NCBI RefSeq assembly: GCF_001647715.1 | Contig: NZ_CP015600.1 | Span: 4,216,001 to 4,280,000 of the forward strand | Direction of reading: 5' to 3' | Source: Pseudomonas antarctica | Lineage (GTDB): Bacteria; Pseudomonadota; Gammaproteobacteria; Pseudomonadales; Pseudomonadaceae | Length of the DNA stretch: 64,000 nucleotides | Shown here: piece by piece, positions 46,266 through 56,121 of the stretch | Layout of the letters: the number at the start of each line of letters is the position of its first letter | Position numbering within the stretch: position 1 is the stretch's first letter | Notes under the pieces: model-generated | Told to the model about the DNA's origin: nothing | What the model saw: the letters and a program-made list of their open reading frames with translations, nothing else | The model's database searches: none | Made by a program: the position numbers and the translations under genes

Positions 46266-46978
46266 TGCGCGGCCTCCACGGGCGTGACGGCGGGCGTCAT
46301 CTCGCGGGTGAGTCTTCGGTCAAACCGATGCAGGCGAATCGCGTGGATGATAAAGGCACAAATCGCTGTCGGGATGCCCCACACCGCAATGTGCAACGGC
46401 TCCACATCTATGCCCGAACCCAGCAGGAAGGTATGCATCAGCGCAATTGCACCGAAGGCGACAAAGATGTCTTCACCGAAAAACAGCCCGACGTTATCGG
46501 TTGCCGCACACATGGCCAGTACCTTGTGACGCAGCGTGTCCGGCAGCTTGCCATAGCGCTTTTCGGCGGCGCCCTCGGCCATCGGCGCCAACAGCGGCCG
46601 CACCATTTGGGGATGCCCACCCAGGCTGGTGAGCCCCATCGCCGCCGTGGACTCGCGCACAAACAGATAGATGATCAACAAACGCCCGACGGTGGCACGT
46701 TCAAAGCGAGCGATCCAGTTCTGCGCGTGCAGGCGCAAACCATGGCGCTCCAACAGGCCAATGACTGCCAGGGGCAATAACAAGATCAGTTGCAGGGCGC
46801 GCGTTTGAAGAAAACCTTCGCCCATGCTGGCGAGGATTCTGTCCAACGGAAAGTGGGCGGCAAGCCCTGTGGCGATGGAGGCGGCGGTGACTACCAACAG
46901 TGGATTGAAGCGCAAGACGAAGCCAACCACGATGACAAGTACGCCGATCAACGGCCATAGGTTCACAACAGTTTGCAT
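46262..46978 (-). CDS. DUF969 membrane protein, putative pyroglutamate transporter subunit
   Basis: This 238-residue polytopic membrane protein starts MQTVVNLWPLIGVLVIVVGF and has MGLTSLGGHPQMVRPLLAPM and CAATDNVGLFFGEDIFVAFG, conserved in DUF969. DUF969 and DUF979 genes occur together and often with 5-oxoprolinase or pcp genes, as here. I infer they jointly carry 5-oxoproline. It overlaps the DUF979 gene by ATGA. Confidence 0.88.
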   Translation of the reverse strand: MQTVVNLWPLIGVLVIVVGFVLRFNPLLVVTAASIATGLAAHFPLDRILASMGEGFLQTRALQLILLLPLAVIGLLERHGLRLHAQNWIARFERATVGRLLIIYLFVRESTAAMGLTSLGGHPQMVRPLLAPMAEGAAEKRYGKLPDTLRHKVLAMCAATDNVGLFFGEDIFVAFGAIALMHTFLLGSGIDVEPLHIAVWGIPTAICAFIIHAIRLHRFDRRLTREMTPAVTPVEAAQ

Positions 46979-47219
46979 GACGATGAGGTCCTTGAATGCG
47001 CGCTGCGGCGCCATTACAGCAGGATGTGAACAAAGGGTTCACAGCATGAAAGTAGCGTGCAGCCCGGCGCGGTTTTTATTGTTGACCTGGAAGGTCGAGC
47101 GTCAGTGGCGGCAACTGTGCTGCTTGGGGGCGGGGGGTGTCCAACAAGAAAAATTGTTGCTGCAAACCAATAAATTTTGTGGGTGATTGGCGCCAGATGA
47201 TCCGGCGCCGTGCAGGGAT

Positions 47220-47645
47220 TTAGCGCAGGCGTTTTTGAAAAAAGTGCCGTTGATGACCCGGCGGATAATCAGCGATATGACCAAACTCACTGAAGCCCAG
47301 CTTGCGATAAAAGTCCGGCGCCTGGAAGCTGAAGGTGTCCAGCCAGATCCCGGCACATCCGCGTTCACGCGCCAGATCTTCAGCGGCGCCCATCAAACGC
47401 GTGCCGGTTCCTTGAGTACGCATCTGGTCCGGAATGCTCAAGAGTTCAACGAACAATCATCCGTAGGAAATCTTCCCATATAGACCGCCCACCACCTCTT
47501 GAGAAGTGGGATCACGTAGCAAAATGCCGACGGTTTCAAATGCCATTGCACCGGTATGGCTGAGGTTATACGCCCTCAGCGGTTTGAGGATGGCCTCACG
47601 CTCCTGCGCCGTCACGTCGAACGACACTTCCATTGCCAATTCCAT
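47220..47645 (-). pseudogene. GNAT acetyltransferase with in-frame TGA
   Basis: The frame starts at 47645 (MELAMEVSFDVTAQEREAIL) after GGGAG, runs to GGLYGKISYG, hits TGA at 47457-47459 and continues without shift as LFVELLSIPDQMRTQGTGTR (acetyl-CoA-binding loop) to 47220. The stop sits where relatives have a tryptophan before LFVELL, so TGG to TGA is the simple explanation. The rest of the GNAT domain is intact, which suggests a recent event. Confidence 0.85.
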
Positions 47646-47920
47646 CGTTTGCTCCCTGGGCTGAATTCAATCATCCGTCAGTATGCAGGGTCACTGCGGC
47701 TTGCGCAGCACCTCACAATCGGTGCAGATTGACTACAGGCCTCTTAATGCTGCGGCCCCACAGGCAATGCCTCCAGCGCTGCGGCACCCATTTGAAAGCG
47801 CGGTATTGATCCACGCAGATCGGTTCGACAGCGAAATCCTGTTCCAGACCTATACTCAATAACGCGGTCACGCGTTGCGCGCACCGCTCACGGTACTTTG
47901 CCAACGAAGAGGGAGCCACT

Positions 47921-48025
47921 ATGTACGCCGGACAAATAGGTATGGCGACAACGAATGGTGAAATACGGTGCCAGTTGGTTGTTCAAATCATCTGCCTGTT
48001 ATCGGTCGCTACCCTGTTCTGCTGA
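47921..48025 (+). CDS. Possible 34-residue small membrane peptide
   Basis: A short frame starts MYAGQIGMATTNGEIRCQLV and ends in a hydrophobic run, VVQIICLLSVATLFC. GAGGGAG lies upstream of the ATG. The surrounding 450 bases (47646-48095) have no other convincing gene. The size alone makes this uncertain. Confidence 0.3.
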   Translation: MYAGQIGMATTNGEIRCQLVVQIICLLSVATLFC

Positions 48026-48095
48026 TCAGTCAGTAACAGCCGCCTTCCACATCTGCCGCTGGAGCCCATGCGGCGGACATCTTCGCGCCCGACAC

Positions 48096-49121
48096 TTAAA
48101 TAATATGCCTGAAGGGCTTGAACTGGCGCGCAATAAATATAGGTGCCAGCGTCATGATGAAGATAGCGAAAACCAGCGCAGGAATAACCCAGAGCATCGA
48201 ATGGCCTTCAATGAAGGGGCCATAGACGATACTCAGCCTGTTCATCACAAAGATATGTAAGCAGTACACACCCAGGGTAGAGCCTGCCAGCACATTTAAT
48301 GTTTTAGCGTATCTGGACAGTCGCGTCCCTAGCCCCATCAATAGCCGAAACCCGAAAACAGCCCCCGCCACGACAAAAGGCGAAAGGTAAGAAAAAAACA
48401 GTTGATTGGGCGTGCCGTCTCGCAGAGATAACCAATAGGTCGCCAACGCGGTGCACACGGCGCTCGTGATGAAACCTGCGGCATCCGCCAGAAGCGATTG
48501 CTTCACCTGCGTTTTGATCCGATCAAACACATAAGCGCCAAGAAACACAAACCCACTTAACCCGACAAACGATGAAAGACCGTACACAGAGGCTACGTCA
48601 CCCATCCCCGGATAAAAGTAAGCGACTAAGGGAATCACGCAGGCAACGACGAACCAAATAGAGAGGTAGGTGATCTTCTCCGCGTCTGTGGAATGTCGAT
48701 AAATCTTCGACATGAATGGAATAAACAGATAAATCCCCACCAAGGCATACAGGTACCACAGGTGAAAATAAGCAGGCCCCTTGAGCACGGAAAACAATGA
48801 GGCACTTAACCCACTGTAATCACCACTCAACCTGGCCTTCCACAGCACGTAGAACACCGACCAAAATATAAGTGGCGGGAAGATGCGTAAAAATCGCTTG
48901 GTGTAAAACTGCGTCACCCCTTCTTCCCTGCCCAGCAACAGTGCACCCGACAACATCAAGAAGAGTGGAACACACGCCCGAACAAGTGAGTCATACGCAT
49001 TAAAATAAACCCAGTCATGACTAAATTCGGCAACGCCCGTTGCGGACACATGAAGAACAACGACCATTAAGCAAGCGATGATTCGTGTGAAATCCAATCC
49101 AACACTAAGGTCTTTTCTCAT
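48096..49121 (-). CDS. Acyltransferase family 3 (surface polysaccharide type)
   Basis: This 341-residue membrane protein has about ten hydrophobic segments and the acyltransferase-3 start, LDFTRIIACLMVVVLHVSAT, whose histidine is the family's catalytic residue. Relatives O-acetylate surface polysaccharides or lipids, resembling WecH. AAGGGA precedes the ATG at 49121; an upstream ATG at 49151 lacks a ribosome site. The gene is visibly AT-richer than its neighbours and lies between intergenic DNA and a tRNA, which suggests horizontal acquisition. Confidence 0.88.
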   Translation of the reverse strand: MRKDLSVGLDFTRIIACLMVVVLHVSATGVAEFSHDWVYFNAYDSLVRACVPLFLMLSGALLLGREEGVTQFYTKRFLRIFPPLIFWSVFYVLWKARLSGDYSGLSASLFSVLKGPAYFHLWYLYALVGIYLFIPFMSKIYRHSTDAEKITYLSIWFVVACVIPLVAYFYPGMGDVASVYGLSSFVGLSGFVFLGAYVFDRIKTQVKQSLLADAAGFITSAVCTALATYWLSLRDGTPNQLFFSYLSPFVVAGAVFGFRLLMGLGTRLSRYAKTLNVLAGSTLGVYCLHIFVMNRLSIVYGPFIEGHSMLWVIPALVFAIFIMTLAPIFIARQFKPFRHII

Positions 49122-49366
49122 TGTTCCCTTCGAGCCCCTATCACGCGACATTCGAGTTTTATTTTATCTCGCAGCCTTTTCCTTAGGCTGACTTCACCAA
49201 AACATTCGTTATAACAGTAGCGTGAAAAGCGCCCGTACGGGTATAGGCTATTTTGTCGATCCCTCACAACACCTGCGCTGATTGCCCTCATGCCGGCTTG
49301 AATTCAACGCTATTCAGCACTGCACGAAGGCGCTCAAATTGGATGCCTAGTCAAATCGCGGACAAC

Positions 49367-49394
49367 AAAAAAGGGCCCACCTTTCGGTGAGCCC
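49367..49394 (-). terminator. Terminator of tRNA-Val
   Basis: GGGCTCACC and GGTGGGCCC pair around a short loop, followed on the minus strand by six T. It lies just past the tRNA 3' end. Confidence 0.88.
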
Positions 49395-49425
49395 TTCTAG
49401 ACCGCCCAGCAGAGCGGATTTTGTT

Positions 49426-49502
49426 TGGTAGGCGCGATTGGACTCGAACCAACGACCCCCACCATGTCAAGGTGGTGCTCTAACCAACTGAGCTACGTGC
49501 CT
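49426..49502 (-). tRNA. tRNA-Val (anticodon GAC)
   Basis: This 77-base tRNA has anticodon stem CCACC/GGTGG around TTGACAT, T-loop TTCGAGT and an encoded CCA. Confidence 0.95.
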
Positions 49503-49686
49503 GCTGTGAGGCGGCATTCTACGGAATTCCGGAGGGGTGTCAACATCTTTTTTGCAGCTAACCCTATGAATATGCGAATTATTTATTCGCGCCGGGCAGA
49601 CCCGAGGTTTTCGGGTGGCTGGCAGGCAATTTTCAACTCAGGTAGGATCGGCGCACTCGTAAAAAATATAAAACAGAGGTTCCAGG

Positions 49687-50970
49687 ATGGCGAACACCCC
49701 CTACCCCCAGTCATATTACGCCGCATCCGCGAATGCGGTTCCGCCGCGCCCGGTACTGCAAGGTGAAGTCGAAACCGATGTGTGCGTGATTGGCGCTGGC
49801 TACACCGGCCTTTCAAGCGCGCTGTTTCTGCTGGAGAGCGGTTTTCGCGTCACCGTGCTGGAAGCCGCCAAAGTGGGGTTTGGCGCCTCGGGCCGTAATG
49901 GCGGGCAGATCGTCAACAGCTATAGCCGCGACATCGACGTGATCGAACGCAGCGTCGGCCCCAAGCAGGCGCAACTGCTCGGGCAGATGGCGTTTGAAGG
50001 CGGCAGGATCATCCGTGAACGCGTGGCAAAGTACCAAATCCAGTGCGACTTGAAGGACGGCGGCGTGTTCGCTGCACTCAACAGCAAGCACATGGGTCAT
50101 CTGGAGTCGCAGCAACGACTGTGGGAGCGCTACGGCCATACGCAGCTGGAGTTGCTGGACGAGCGCCGTATCCGCGAAGTGGTGGCCTGTGACAACTATG
50201 TCGGCGGCCTGCTGGACATGAGTGGCGGACACATTCATCCGCTCAACCTCGCGCTGGGCGAGGCGGCGGCTGTGGAGTCGCTGGGCGGCACAATCTACGA
50301 GCAATCGGCGGCAGTGCGCATCGAGCGCGGCGCCAACCCAGTGGTGCACACCGCCGAGGGCAAGGTCAGGGCCAAGTTCATCATCGTCGCGGGCAACGCC
50401 TACCTCGGGAACCTGGTGCCGGAGCTGGCGGCCAAATCGATGCCATGCGGCACACAGGTCATCACCACCGCACCGCTGGGCGATGAGCTGGCCAGGACGT
50501 TGCTGCCGCAGGATTACTGCGTCGAGGACTGCAACTACCTGCTCGACTACTACCGACTTACCAGCGACAAGCGCCTGATCTTCGGCGGCGGCGTGGTGTA
50601 TGGCGCGCGTGACCCGGCAAACATCGAAGCAATCATCCGCCCGAAGATGCTCAAAGCCTTCCCGCAGCTCAAGGATGTGAAAATCGACTACGCCTGGACC
50701 GGTAATTTCCTGCTGACCCTGTCGCGCCTGCCGCAGGTTGGTCGCCTGGGCGACAACATCTATTACTCCCAAGGCTGCAGTGGCCACGGCGTGACGTACA
50801 CGCACCTGGCTGGCAAGGTGCTGGCAGAAGCGTTGAGAGGCCAGGCAGAGCGTTTTGATGCGTTTGCCGACCTGCCGCACTACCCGTTCCCGGGTGGGCA
50901 ACTGTTGCGCACGCCGTTTGCTGCGCTGGGCGCGTGGTACTACGGGCTGCGGGATAAGTTGGGGTTCTGA
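49687..50970 (+). CDS. puuB: FAD-dependent oxidoreductase, PuuB-like
   Basis: This 427-residue protein has an N-terminal FAD-binding motif (DVCVIGAGYTGLSSALFLLE) and GFGASGRNGGQIVNSYSRDI, and a C-terminal DAO-family end with SQGCSGHGVTYTHLAGKVLA. The closest known type is gamma-glutamylputrescine oxidase of the putrescine pathway. No other puu genes are nearby, so the substrate assignment is by family only. It starts at an ATG after AGAGGTTCCAGG. Confidence 0.85.
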   Translation: MANTPYPQSYYAASANAVPPRPVLQGEVETDVCVIGAGYTGLSSALFLLESGFRVTVLEAAKVGFGASGRNGGQIVNSYSRDIDVIERSVGPKQAQLLGQMAFEGGRIIRERVAKYQIQCDLKDGGVFAALNSKHMGHLESQQRLWERYGHTQLELLDERRIREVVACDNYVGGLLDMSGGHIHPLNLALGEAAAVESLGGTIYEQSAAVRIERGANPVVHTAEGKVRAKFIIVAGNAYLGNLVPELAAKSMPCGTQVITTAPLGDELARTLLPQDYCVEDCNYLLDYYRLTSDKRLIFGGGVVYGARDPANIEAIIRPKMLKAFPQLKDVKIDYAWTGNFLLTLSRLPQVGRLGDNIYYSQGCSGHGVTYTHLAGKVLAEALRGQAERFDAFADLPHYPFPGGQLLRTPFAALGAWYYGLRDKLGF

Positions 50971-50982
50971 GCCTACCTGATT

Positions 50983-51069
50983 GTGGGAGCGGGCTTGCTC
51001 GCGAAGGCGGTGTGTCAGCCACTGAATATGTAGCTGACAAACCGTATTCGCGAGCAAGCCCGCTCCCAC
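50983..51069. repeat. REPIN-type element 1
   Basis: Two inverted copies of GTGGGAGCGGGCTTGCTCGC enclose a short spacer (tail-to-tail REP pair), as in fluorescens-group REPINs. It lies after puuB. Confidence 0.92.
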
Positions 51070-51209
51070 ATTTCTGACCGAGGAACAGCCGGAGCCAAAT
51101 TGCAGACACAAAAAACCCCGGTCTTTCGACCAGGGTCTTTGCTATCGGATCAAAGAAGCTTAACGCTTGCTTTGTGCTTCAAGGCGTTCAGTGGGCCTTG
51201 AGGCAGATA

Positions 51210-51286
51210 TGGCGCAGCGGACGGGACTCGAACCCGCGACCCCCGGCGTGACAGGCCGGTATTCTAACCGACTGAACTACCGCTGC
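51210..51286 (-). tRNA. tRNA-Asp (anticodon GTC), copy 1
   Basis: This 77-base tRNA has anticodon loop CTGTCAC on stem CCGGC/GCCGG, T-loop TTCGAGT and an encoded CCA. It is identical to the copy at 51391-51467. Confidence 0.95.
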
Positions 51287-51390
51287 GTATCGCTTGACCG
51301 GCTGCGCGTGAACGCTCAACCGTCTTTAAACATCTGATCGTTCAGCCTTGGCTGTTCGATCTCAAGCCCGACAAGTCGAACCTGGAAATA

Positions 51391-51467
51391 TGGCGCAGCG
51401 GACGGGACTCGAACCCGCGACCCCCGGCGTGACAGGCCGGTATTCTAACCGACTGAACTACCGCTGC
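51391..51467 (-). tRNA. tRNA-Asp (anticodon GTC), copy 2
   Basis: This tRNA is identical over its whole length to copy 1, 104 bases apart. The tandem genes form a direct repeat that recombination could resolve. Confidence 0.95.
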
Positions 51468-51522
51468 GCGTCGGTGCAACCTTTAACGTTGCGTCTTGCC
51501 CTGAAGCAAAACTCTCAAGAAG

Positions 51523-51598
51523 TGGTGGGTGATGACGGGATCGAACCGCCGACCCTCTGCTTGTAAGGCAGATGCTCTCCCAGCTGAGCTAATCACCC
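51523..51598 (-). tRNA. tRNA-Val (anticodon TAC)
   Basis: This 76-base tRNA has anticodon loop CTTACAA on stem TCTGC/GCAGA, T-loop TTCGATC and an encoded CCA. It is the first gene of the Val-Asp-Asp cluster on the minus strand. Confidence 0.95.
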
Positions 51599-51705
51599 TT
51601 TGCTTCGTTGAGGCCGCGAAATTTACGCAGGTAGCGGACCTAAGTCAATAGCCCGCTTGAAGTTTTTCTGAAAAAGACAAAATTGCTTCAAGACGGCTAC
51701 CGGTC

Positions 51706-52485
51706 CTACTCGCTGTAAATCATCTTCTTGCTCATGCCACCGTCCACCACAAACTCCTGCCCGGTGACAAACCCCGCCTGACGCGACAGCAACCACGCCA
51801 CCATCGCCGCCACGTCTTCAACCGTACCCACCCTGCCCGCCGGATGCTGGGCGTGATCGGCATCGGTCAATGGCTCGGCACGCCGAGCGGCAGGATCACG
51901 CGCATCGATCCAACCAGGGCTCACGGCGTTAACCCGCACCTCTGGCCCCAGACTCATGGCCAAGGCGTGAGTCAGGGCCAGCAGGCCGCCCTTGCTCGCC
52001 GCGTAGGCTTCGGTGTCGGGCTCTGACTGGCGGGCGCGGGTCGACGCCAGGTTGACGATGGCACCGCCGTGGGCGCGCAGATACGGCGCACAGTGCTTGG
52101 CCAACAGCATCGGCCCACTGAGGTTCACCGCCAGCACCCGGTTCCAGTAAGCCAGGTCAAGGCTCTCCAGGGTGATATTGCGCGGGTCGGCCACTGCCGC
52201 GTTGCACACCAACGCATCCAGGCGCCCGAACTGGCCCAGCACTTCGGCGACGCCCTGGGCGACTTGTTTCTCATCCGCCACGTCCATGGTAATAAACCAG
52301 GCATTGTCACCCAGCACCTTGGACACCTTGGAACCGCGCTCGCGGTCAAGGTCGGTCAACACCACTTGCCAGCCTTCACTGATCAGCCACGCGGCGATAC
52401 CGAGGCCAATGCCGCGCGCCGCGCCCGTCACCAGTGCAACGCGGCCGTTACCGGTCGCTGCAGCGTCCATGGACCACTCGATCAC
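51706..52485 (-). CDS. SDR-family oxidoreductase
   Basis: This protein of 259 residues, or 254 from ATG 52470, has the short-chain dehydrogenase motifs: cofactor-binding [17 protein letters not shown], the active-site Ser in NLASTRAR, and YAASKGG with catalytic Tyr and Lys. The GTG at 52485 overlaps the metZ stop. Asp follows the second strand (LTDLDRER), favouring NAD over NADP. The substrate is unknown. Confidence 0.92.
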   Translation of the reverse strand: MIEWSMDAAATGNGRVALVTGAARGIGLGIAAWLISEGWQVVLTDLDRERGSKVSKVLGDNAWFITMDVADEKQVAQGVAEVLGQFGRLDALVCNAAVADPRNITLESLDLAYWNRVLAVNLSGPMLLAKHCAPYLRAHGGAIVNLASTRARQSEPDTEAYAASKGGLLALTHALAMSLGPEVRVNAVSPGWIDARDPAARRAEPLTDADHAQHPAGRVGTVEDVAAMVAWLLSRQAGFVTGQEFVVDGGMSKKMIYSE

Positions 52486-53693
52486 AAGGCGGCCAGCCCG
52501 CGGGCCAGGTCAGCCTGCAAGTCAGCCACATCTTCCAGGCCCACGGCGATGCGAATCAGGCTGTCACGGATGCCCGCCGCTTCACGCTCTTGCGGGGTCA
52601 GACGACCGTGGGAAGTGGTGCCTGGGTGAGTAATAGTGGTTTTGCTGTCACCCAGGTTGGCGGTGATGGAGATCAAGCGCGTCGCATCGATAAAGCGCCA
52701 GGCGCCTTCTTTGCCACCCTTCACTTCAAAGCTCACCACACCGCCGAAACCACGCTGCTGACGCTGAGCCAACGCGTGCTGCGGGTGGCTCTTGAGGCCA
52801 GCGTAATGGACCTTCTCGATACCGTCCTGCTGCTCCAGCCACTCGGCCAAAGCCTGCGCATTGGCGCAATGGGCTTTCATGCGCAGGCTGAGGGTCTCCA
52901 GACTCTTGAGGAAGATCCAGGCGTTGAACGGGCTCAGGCTCGGGCCAGCGGTACGCAAGAAGCCCACCACTTCCTTCATCTGTTCGCTGCGGCCAGCAAC
53001 CACGCCGCCCATGCAACGGCCCTGGCCATCGATGAACTTGGTGGCCGAGTGCACAACGATGTCTGCGCCAAGCTTCAACGGCTGCTGCAAGGCAGGCGTG
53101 CAGAAGCAGTTATCGACCACCAGCATCGCGCCTTTGGCATGAGCTATTTCGGACAAGGCGGCGATATCCACCAACTCGGCCAGTGGGTTGGAGGGCGACT
53201 CGACGAACAACAGCTTGGTGTTGACCTTGATTCCCGCCTCCCAGCCGGAAAGTTCGGCCAGAGGCACGTAGTCCACTTCAACACCGAAGCGCTTGAAGTA
53301 CTTCTCGAACAGGCTGATGGTCGAACCGAATACGCTGCGCGACACCAGCACGTGGTCACCCGCGCTGCACAGGCTCATCACCACGGCCAGAATGGACGCC
53401 ATGCCGGTCGCCGTGGCCACTGCCTGCTCAGCACCTTCCAGCGCCGCGATACGCTCTTCGAACGCTCGCACGGTCGGGTTGGTGTAGCGCGAATAAACGT
53501 TGCCCGGCACTTCACCGGCGAAACGCGCAGCGGCGTCGGCAGCAGTGCGGAACACATAGCTTGAGGTGAAGAACATCGGGTCACCGTGCTCACCTTCCGG
53601 GGTGCGGTGCTGGCCGGCGCGCACAGCCAGGGTATCGAAAGCTACGCCATCGAGGTCGCTGTCCAACCGACCGGCATCCCATTCCTGACTCAT
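52482..53693 (-). CDS. metZ: O-succinylhomoserine sulfhydrylase
   Basis: This 403-residue PLP enzyme of the Cys/Met metabolism family has the PLP-binding lysine in [11 protein letters not shown] and YSRYTNPTV near residue 67. MetZ makes homocysteine from O-succinylhomoserine and sulphide. The length and the position after purF are the standard Pseudomonas arrangement. It starts at the ATG of [10 protein letters not shown]. Confidence 0.96.
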   Translation of the reverse strand: MSQEWDAGRLDSDLDGVAFDTLAVRAGQHRTPEGEHGDPMFFTSSYVFRTAADAAARFAGEVPGNVYSRYTNPTVRAFEERIAALEGAEQAVATATGMASILAVVMSLCSAGDHVLVSRSVFGSTISLFEKYFKRFGVEVDYVPLAELSGWEAGIKVNTKLLFVESPSNPLAELVDIAALSEIAHAKGAMLVVDNCFCTPALQQPLKLGADIVVHSATKFIDGQGRCMGGVVAGRSEQMKEVVGFLRTAGPSLSPFNAWIFLKSLETLSLRMKAHCANAQALAEWLEQQDGIEKVHYAGLKSHPQHALAQRQQRGFGGVVSFEVKGGKEGAWRFIDATRLISITANLGDSKTTITHPGTTSHGRLTPQEREAAGIRDSLIRIAVGLEDVADLQADLARGLAAL

Positions 53694-53732
53694 GCTGCGA
53701 CTCCTCACTCAATTCTTTATTTAAGATACAAA

Positions 53733-53752
53733 ACCGGCCCCTCAGGGCCGGT
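53733..53752 (-). terminator. Terminator after purF
   Basis: ACCGGCCC-TGA-GGGGCCGGT on the minus strand, followed by TTTTGT. It lies between purF and metZ, so metZ may have its own promoter. Confidence 0.75.
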
Positions 53753-53758
53753 GTTTAC

Positions 53759-55264
53759 TCAGTTGTTGTACAGATCGATGATCGCGCTGACCGCCTGGGT
53801 CTTGATCTTCGACGAGTCGTTACGCGCCTGCTCGATTTTGTTCAGGTAAGCCTCATCGACATCTCCGGTCACATACTTGCCGTCGAACACGGCGCAGTCG
53901 AACTGTTCGATCTTGATCTTGCCACCGCCGACCGCTTCGATCAGGTCCGGCAGGTCCTGATAGATCAGCCAGTCGGCGCCGATCAGGTCGGCCACGTCCT
54001 GGGTCGAACGGTTGTGGGCGATCAGTTCGTGGGCGCTCGGCATGTCGATACCGTACACGTTCGGGTAACGCACGGCAGGCGCGGCGGAACAGAAGTACAC
54101 GTTCTTCGCACCGGCTTCGCGGGCCATCTGGATAATCTGCTTGCACGTGGTGCCACGCACGATGGAGTCGTCCACCAGCATCACGTTCTTGCCACGAAAT
54201 TCCAGCTCGATGGCGTTGAGCTTCTGGCGGACCGACTTCTTGCGCGCTGCCTGGCCCGGCATGATGAAGGTACGGCCGATGTAGCGGTTCTTGACGAAAC
54301 CTTCGCGGAACTTGACGCCTAGATGGTTGGCCAGCTCCAGCGCAGCGGTACGGCTGGTGTCCGGAATCGGGATCACCACGTCGATATCGTGCTCTGGACG
54401 CTCGCGCAGGATCTTCTCGGCCAGCTTCTCGCCCATGCGCAGACGCGCCTTGTAGACCGAAACGCCATCAATGATCGAATCCGGACGCGCCAGGTAGACG
54501 TGTTCGAAGATGCACGGGGTGAGTTTCGGCGCCACAGCACACTGACGGGTGTGCAGCTTGCCATCTTCGGTGATGTACACCGCTTCGCCCGGGGCCAGGT
54601 CACGGATCAGGGTGAAGCCCAGCACGTCCAGGGACACACTTTCGGAAGCAATCATGTACTCGACGCCTTCGTCAGTGTGACGCTGGCCGAACACGATCGG
54701 GCGGATGCCGTGGGGGTCGCGGAAACCGACGATGCCATAACCGGTGATCATGGCCACCACCGCGTAGCCGCCGACGCAACGGTTGTGCACATCAGTGACG
54801 GCAGCGAACACATCTTCTTCGGTCGGCTGCAACTTGCCACGCTGGGCCAGCTCGTGAGCGAACACGTTAAGCAACACTTCCGAGTCGGAGTTGGTGTTGA
54901 CGTGGCGCAGGTCAGATTCGTAAATCTCTTTGGCCAGCTGTTCAACGTTGGTCAGATTACCGTTGTGCGCCAGGGTGATGCCGTAAGGCGAGTTGACGTA
55001 AAACGGTTGAGCTTCGGCCGAAGTCGAGCTACCGGCAGTCGGGTAACGCACATGGCCAATGCCCATGTGCCCGACGAGGCGTTGCATGTGACGCTGATGG
55101 AACACGTCACGCACCAGGCCATTGTCCTTGCGCAGGAATAACCGGCCGTCGTGGCTGGTCACAATACCGGCAGCGTCCTGGCCGCGGTGCTGGAGGACGG
55201 TTAGCGCGTCATACAGCGCCTGATTGACGTTCGACTTACCGACGATACCGACGATGCCACACAT
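53759..55264 (-). CDS. purF: Amidophosphoribosyltransferase
   Basis: This 501-residue protein has the N-terminal nucleophile Cys directly after Met ([12 protein letters not shown]), which marks class II glutamine amidotransferases, and the PRPP loop [13 protein letters not shown]. It makes 5-phosphoribosylamine, the first purine step. It follows cvpA by 41 bases. Confidence 0.98.
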   Translation of the reverse strand: MCGIVGIVGKSNVNQALYDALTVLQHRGQDAAGIVTSHDGRLFLRKDNGLVRDVFHQRHMQRLVGHMGIGHVRYPTAGSSTSAEAQPFYVNSPYGITLAHNGNLTNVEQLAKEIYESDLRHVNTNSDSEVLLNVFAHELAQRGKLQPTEEDVFAAVTDVHNRCVGGYAVVAMITGYGIVGFRDPHGIRPIVFGQRHTDEGVEYMIASESVSLDVLGFTLIRDLAPGEAVYITEDGKLHTRQCAVAPKLTPCIFEHVYLARPDSIIDGVSVYKARLRMGEKLAEKILRERPEHDIDVVIPIPDTSRTAALELANHLGVKFREGFVKNRYIGRTFIMPGQAARKKSVRQKLNAIELEFRGKNVMLVDDSIVRGTTCKQIIQMAREAGAKNVYFCSAAPAVRYPNVYGIDMPSAHELIAHNRSTQDVADLIGADWLIYQDLPDLIEAVGGGKIKIEQFDCAVFDGKYVTGDVDEAYLNKIEQARNDSSKIKTQAVSAIIDLYNN

Positions 55265-55305
55265 GCGACGCAACCCCTACTTAATGAATCTTGACTGAAC
55301 ACAGC

Positions 55306-55863
55306 TTACTGAGGCGTTTTGGCCGGTAAAAGGTGTTCCTTGAACGGAAGATCAGCGGGTACGCTGATTCCGCTGGCCAGCCACTGACTGCTCCACCCCA
55401 GAATGAGGTTCTTGGACCAGTCTGCAACCAATAGAAATTTTGGCACGAGTACCGACTCCTGCCACCACGAATCCTGCTGTACCGGCCCCAGGCTCAACAG
55501 CCCGACCGCCACAACCACCAGCAGGCCGCCACGCGCGGCGCCGAAGGCCATGCCGAGAAATCGATCGGTCCCGGAGAGGCCGGTGACACGTATCAACTCG
55601 CCAATAAGATAATTGACCATTGCCCCCACCAGCAGCGTGGCGATGAACATGATGGCGCAGCCCGCGATAACGCGAGCCGAAGGTGTTTCGATATACCCGG
55701 CCAGGTAAACCGACAGTGAACCACCGAACATCCAGGCTACGACTCCTGCGATGATCCAAGTCAGCAACGACAGTGCTTCTTTTACGAAGCCGCGGCTTAG
55801 ACTGATCAAAGCGGAGATGGCGACGATTGCAACGATCGCCCAATCAACCCAGGTAAATGGCAC
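55306..55863 (-). CDS. cvpA: CvpA-family membrane protein
   Basis: This 185-residue protein has four membrane segments and the CvpA start FTWVDWAIVAIVAISALISL. It is named for colicin V production; its exact role is unclear but linked to envelope stress. Conserved upstream of purF. Confidence 0.95.
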   Translation of the reverse strand: MPFTWVDWAIVAIVAISALISLSRGFVKEALSLLTWIIAGVVAWMFGGSLSVYLAGYIETPSARVIAGCAIMFIATLLVGAMVNYLIGELIRVTGLSGTDRFLGMAFGAARGGLLVVVAVGLLSLGPVQQDSWWQESVLVPKFLLVADWSKNLILGWSSQWLASGISVPADLPFKEHLLPAKTPQ

Positions 55864-55997
55864 AGTGCAGCCTACGTACGGATAAGGCGGCGCATTTTAG
55901 CAGAGCGCCGGGCTATCGGTAAGCTGTGATTGCGGGTGCTTTGCAAATCAATGGGTTGCCCAGAGTTAACGCTATCTCAAGACCACTGAAAACTAAT

Positions 55998-56085
55998 GTG
56001 GGAGCTGGCTTGCCTGCGATGACGCTGGCACTTTCAACATCACTGTTGACTGCCCCACCGCTATCGCAGGCAAGCCAGCTCCCAC
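55998..56085. repeat. REPIN-type element 2
   Basis: GTGGGAGCTGGCTTGCCTGC and its inverted partner enclose a short spacer, a different REP subtype from the other two elements. It lies between cvpA and dedD. Confidence 0.92.
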
Positions 56086-56121
56086 ACTTGGCCTGCGCCC
56101 CACCTAAAAGCGCGTAACTAT

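Noticed and set aside
47955..48260. Plus-strand frame of 101 codons opposite the acyltransferase end
   Set aside because: It overlaps the 3' end of the acyltransferase gene and has an irregular composition with no domain.
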